Assembly: GCA_017608295.1 (NCBI GenBank)
Contig: JAFCGF010000020.1
Location: forward strand, 1-32,787
Source: Candidatus Woesearchaeota archaeon
GTDB taxonomy: Archaea; Nanoarchaeota; Nanoarchaeia; Woesearchaeales; JAGVZT01
Reading direction: 5' to 3'
DNA: 32,787 nucleotides
How positions within the stretch are numbered: position 1 is the stretch's first letter; every line of letters begins with the position of its first letter. Below, one piece after another: positions 30,203 through 32,787 of this stretch. The notes below the pieces were generated by a model. It had not been told where the DNA came from and searched no databases. It was given only the letters and a program-made list of their open reading frames with translations. The position numbers were made by a program, and so were the translations under genes.

Positions 30203-31144
30203 TTATTCTATCTTATAGGAGAGACCAACACCTATGAGTTCTTTAAACTGTGTTCGCGGACCTCCCGGATCATTCGCATCAGATTTAATGATGATATCAT
30301 CATCGTAGATCAGGTTCAGGTTGATGGTTGTCGCGAGCCACTTATTGACTTTCAGTGTCAGGAGAACGTTCCAGTTTATATCGATGTTGCCGAAGTTGAC
30401 GAGGTAATCCGTGAAGAGTTCCAGCGAAGACGTAATGTTGATGTTTTTTGTCAGGTCCTTGTTCAGGTCTGCCCGGAAATAGGGCCCAAATTCAGTCCGG
30501 AACTTTTTACCCCGATCCACGCCGAAAGAACCTGAATCGGCCAGCGCCTGGTCAATTACAAACGTGAATTTGGGAGAGCCGGGCGACAGGTACATCCTGA
30601 AAAAAGAGGCCGGAACATAAGTGATGCCAATACCTGCAATCAGGTAACCGGGTGCCATAAAGGTAGAGATCACGGTGCTGTCGTCAGGATAATTGTACCC
30701 GTTTGAAAACTGGGTTTTGAAATTTGCCAGGGCGGAGAGGTACCATTTTTTATTTTGATCGATCTGATACCCGTATGTGGTCGTGAGTTCGATCTTGTCG
30801 TCTGTCTTGCTGTATTGCGAAGCATCTGTTCCGAAATCCAGGAATTGAAAACCATAGCCCAGATCAATGATATTTGCCCAGGCATGCTTGCCTTTGTTGT
30901 AGTTAATATTCAGGTTGACAAGTCCAATCAGCCCAAGTGAATTTTGTCCGCCTGCCGCCCAGTTTGAATAGGCTGCCTGCGAGACATTCAGGGACCCGAA
31001 CCCGGTAATGTTCCAGTGTTTGATCGTGTCTTGTGAAGCTTCTGTCCGGGCCTTTTCGGCTGCTACAGCGACCTCACCGGGAGTTTGTCCGGCAACCCAC
31101 ATGGAGAGGCAAAGAAGGAGAATTACTGTAGATGCTTTTTTCAT
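30203..31144 (-). CDS. DUF3078 protein, probable outer-membrane beta barrel
   Basis: A 313-aa exported protein. ATG 31144 gives a signal peptide (MKKASTVILLLCLSMWVAGQ). The mature part matches the Bacteroidota DUF3078 family: WNITGFGSLNVSQAAYSNWA followed by AGGQNSLGLIGLVNLNINY, ending YKEL-like in LIGVGLSYKIE. It has about a dozen amphipathic beta strands and a terminal aromatic-rich strand, so an outer-membrane barrel is likely; function unknown. A TAGTTTTG promoter box is upstream (31170-31177), and an attC-like element abuts that box at 31182. Confidence 0.8.
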   Translation of the reverse strand: MKKASTVILLLCLSMWVAGQTPGEVAVAAEKARTEASQDTIKHWNITGFGSLNVSQAAYSNWAAGGQNSLGLIGLVNLNINYNKGKHAWANIIDLGYGFQFLDFGTDASQYSKTDDKIELTTTYGYQIDQNKKWYLSALANFKTQFSNGYNYPDDSTVISTFMAPGYLIAGIGITYVPASFFRMYLSPGSPKFTFVIDQALADSGSFGVDRGKKFRTEFGPYFRADLNKDLTKNINITSSLELFTDYLVNFGNIDINWNVLLTLKVNKWLATTINLNLIYDDDIIIKSDANDPGGPRTQFKELIGVGLSYKIE

Positions 31145-31169
31145 GTTGATGTGAGTTAAATACATTAAA

Positions 31170-31177
31170 CAAAACTA
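31170..31177 (-). promoter_or_regulatory. Candidate -7 element of the DUF3078 gene
   Basis: On the minus strand TAGTTTTG fits TAnnTTTG exactly, 25 nt before the ATG at 31144. The place where the -33 box should stand is occupied by the attC-like element at 31182-31237, so the original upstream promoter part may have been replaced. Confidence 0.4.
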
Positions 31178-31181
31178 AATA

Positions 31182-31237
31182 CAACGGTTGCGGTATAGTG
31201 CGTGTCTCGCAGGGTATGCACTATAACGCGTGTTGCC
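31182..31237 (-). repeat. Second attC-like nested inverted repeat, after the STAND-like gene
   Basis: Outer boxes CAAC (31182-31185) and GTTG (31232-31235) enclose an inner hairpin with perfect arms TATAGTGC (31194-31201) and GCACTATA (31218-31225). With G/T wobbles the inner stem extends to 13 bp (31194-31206/31213-31225) around TCGCAG. Read along the minus-strand gene, it starts 10 nt after the stop codon, with a 6-nt spacer on the gene side and an 8-nt spacer on the far side. This is the same layout as 782-918, and the far spacer is AACC-containing in both. It could also act as terminator of the gene at 31248, though no T-run follows. Confidence 0.5.
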
Positions 31238-31247
31238 TCCTACACGT

Positions 31248-32687
31248 TTAATTTTTTTCTTTATTGTCTTTAATTTGCTTCATGAACTGTGATTTTTTTG
31301 TTTTGTTAATGTGTCCCAATCCTTCTTTAATTTCTGACATCAATTTCAGATAAAAATCATCCAATTCTTTTCCGTTCTTTCTTAGATGATAAAATGACAT
31401 TATTTTTAGAAAACTCATGTCCTTCAGATAATTAAACTTCGTGCTCTTAACAAAGTCCTTAATTATTTCGGGATAGTTAGCTCCCCTTACATCACCATAA
31501 ATGAATACAGAAAGGTATTTTTCAAATTCTGATATATTTAAAGTTAGTTTGTCCTTCTCCATTTTATTAACTATAACAGGGATTAATTTTTTACTACCCA
31601 GCCAATTATAAATCACGATTTGATGAATTAATGGCAAAACTTTAATGAATAAATTAAAGTTAATGTTCTTAGGAAAATGTTCGGGCTGAGTTTTGTATTT
31701 TAGATAGTATAGAATCAGAGAGTCTCTATACTGCATTAGAAATGATATAGAACTAACCAATGTATTTGCGTAAGCCTTTTTCTTAGCTTCAAAATCATCC
31801 ACATCTTCACTGTTCTTCAAGACTGTTGAGGATAGTTTTAAAATCTTGTCAAGATTTTTTCTTATATCAATATTTGATGAAACCTTTTTAGGGATTGTTC
31901 TTTGAACTGGAATATTTGATAAAGTGTCATCGTACATATCATCCATTTGTCTTTCAGATAACTTATTTCTGGCTTGAGTTTCATCAACTTGAAACGTTAT
32001 TGTTTCATTTTTTTTCTTGGATTCAAGGACATCATCTACCTTATTAAATTTATCTCGAATGTCAAGATTAAATTCACCAAAAGCAAGTTCCAATTTTTCC
32101 TGAGTAAATAGCAATACTGATAAATCATCTTGCTTTAAACCGCTATGATAGTTAATTTCTTCTGTGTAATTTAAAAAGTTGTTGTCTGTAAATACGAAAT
32201 CTTTAAAGTTACTATCGTATTCAAAATGAAGTGATAAAAAGTAATGAAAGAAAAAAGCAAATTTAAATCTAATAAGATTATCATCTTCATAACATAGAAT
32301 GCCTCTTTTTATAAGATCATCTAAAACTTTTTGCGGCTGACCTGGAAATCGAATTTTTAAATATTCCTTAAAAAAATTTAAAAGTTCAACATAGTCAATA
32401 GAATAACTCAAGTCTTCGTCACCGTTATCTTTCATGAATTTTGAAACAAACGATAACAAACGTTGTTTGTTTTTGAAACTGAACGTTTCACTATAGATAT
32501 TTTCAATATTAGTTTTTTCAAGTAGATTTTCAACAAATAATTCTACTAGAATTGCATTATTAATTGGTCTTTTTTCCTGTTTCTCAAATATCCAAAGGAA
32601 CATGGTGACGGATAGGGGTGTCTTCGGTAATCCAAAATCACTAAAACTTTTCATAAGTTTTTGCATTTTCTCTTGTGTAGATTTCAA
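31248..32687 (-). CDS. C-terminal half of a STAND/NACHT-like NTPase, NTPase part missing
   Basis: A 479-aa, strikingly AT-rich frame. Residues about 10-150 look like the helical/winged-helix part that follows the NTPase core in STAND proteins: FGLPKTPLSVTMFLWIFEKQ, NNAILVELFVENLLEKTN, VLDDLIKRGILCYEDDNLIR and FKFAFFFHYFLSLHFEY. The remainder is helical without repeats I can name. No P-loop, Walker B or effector domain is in the frame. The open frame goes back only to a TAA 8 codons before the TTG at 32687; ATGs at 32666 and 32654 are other possible starts, and the 100 nt up to the window end do not encode NTPase motifs. So it is either a 5'-truncated remnant or a free-standing relative. STAND proteins often serve in phage defence; here that is only a hint. 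The attC-like element follows its stop. Confidence 0.5.
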   Translation of the reverse strand: MKSTQEKMQKLMKSFSDFGLPKTPLSVTMFLWIFEKQEKRPINNAILVELFVENLLEKTNIENIYSETFSFKNKQRLLSFVSKFMKDNGDEDLSYSIDYVELLNFFKEYLKIRFPGQPQKVLDDLIKRGILCYEDDNLIRFKFAFFFHYFLSLHFEYDSNFKDFVFTDNNFLNYTEEINYHSGLKQDDLSVLLFTQEKLELAFGEFNLDIRDKFNKVDDVLESKKKNETITFQVDETQARNKLSERQMDDMYDDTLSNIPVQRTIPKKVSSNIDIRKNLDKILKLSSTVLKNSEDVDDFEAKKKAYANTLVSSISFLMQYRDSLILYYLKYKTQPEHFPKNINFNLFIKVLPLIHQIVIYNWLGSKKLIPVIVNKMEKDKLTLNISEFEKYLSVFIYGDVRGANYPEIIKDFVKSTKFNYLKDMSFLKIMSFYHLRKNGKELDDFYLKLMSEIKEGLGHINKTKKSQFMKQIKDNKEKN

Positions 32688-32787
32688 TTGAAAAGTATAC
32701 CAGTATTTCAGTTAAGAAAGTACATCACTTAACAAAAATAATAAATAAAAGAACAGTTGATTAATGGGGTTGAGACGGGAGATAACT

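Overview
The window looks like a chromosomal piece of a Bacteroidota bacterium (class Bacteroidia, probably a free-living Bacteroidales/Marinilabiliales-type lineage). Support: several secreted proteins ending in type IX secretion (T9SS, 'YPNP') sorting domains, the GEVED, FISUMP and 'SAMLDVKST' modules common in that phylum, a DUF3078 protein, a eukaryotic-type branching enzyme, TAnnTTTG-type promoter elements and few Shine-Dalgarno sites. No rRNA, intact tRNA, CRISPR array, integrase or transposase was found.

Layout. (1) 1-3080 is an accessory, decayed zone: a two-gene AT-rich unit (153-770) followed by an attC-like double inverted repeat, a beheaded DUF1566 gene, a GTAGGGG-type palindrome, a tRNA-Pro-like relic with an excellent intrinsic terminator, a small TonB-C-terminal-domain protein, an internally deleted FISUMP pseudogene and an AAGTGTC tandem repeat. 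(2) 3081-8591, minus strand: an outer-membrane-like protein, a FISUMP lipoprotein-like secreted protein, an 889-aa GEVED/T9SS protein and the stub of a TonB-receptor-like gene, with a 51-bp relic of an S74 chaperone tail between them. (3) 8622-12352, minus strand: ABC permease and ATPase, an EcsC-family protein, then an ECF sigma factor with a membrane anti-sigma-like partner. (4) 12471-20427, plus strand: secreted papain-like peptidase, B12-binding radical SAM enzyme, a large S74 tail-fibre-like surface protein, then a TrkH-like/RCK_C membrane protein. (5) 20451-24504: a DAACS-family symporter (minus) and a sigma-54 response regulator overlapping its histidine kinase (plus). (6) 24562-31144, minus strand: glycogen/alpha-glucan cluster (malQ, a T9SS protein with starch-binding-like modules, glgB, a small tail-anchored protein) and a DUF3078 protein. 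(7) 31182-32787: a second attC-like structure followed by an AT-rich gene resembling the C-terminal half of a STAND/NACHT NTPase.

How they work together. The glgB-malQ block should make and remodel alpha-glucan, with a surface protein that may bind such polymers. The 21792-24504 pair is a two-component system feeding sigma-54 promoters; its targets are not visible. The sigma/anti-sigma pair probably controls an envelope response.

The most unusual signal is that both AT-rich accessory units (at opposite ends of the window) are followed about 10 bp after the stop codon by the same nested inverted-repeat layout: outer CAAC/GTT boxes, a 5-6 nt gene-proximal spacer, an 8-bp or longer inner stem and an 8-nt distal spacer. 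This resembles integron gene cassettes but does not match the canonical attC consensus, and no integrase is present.
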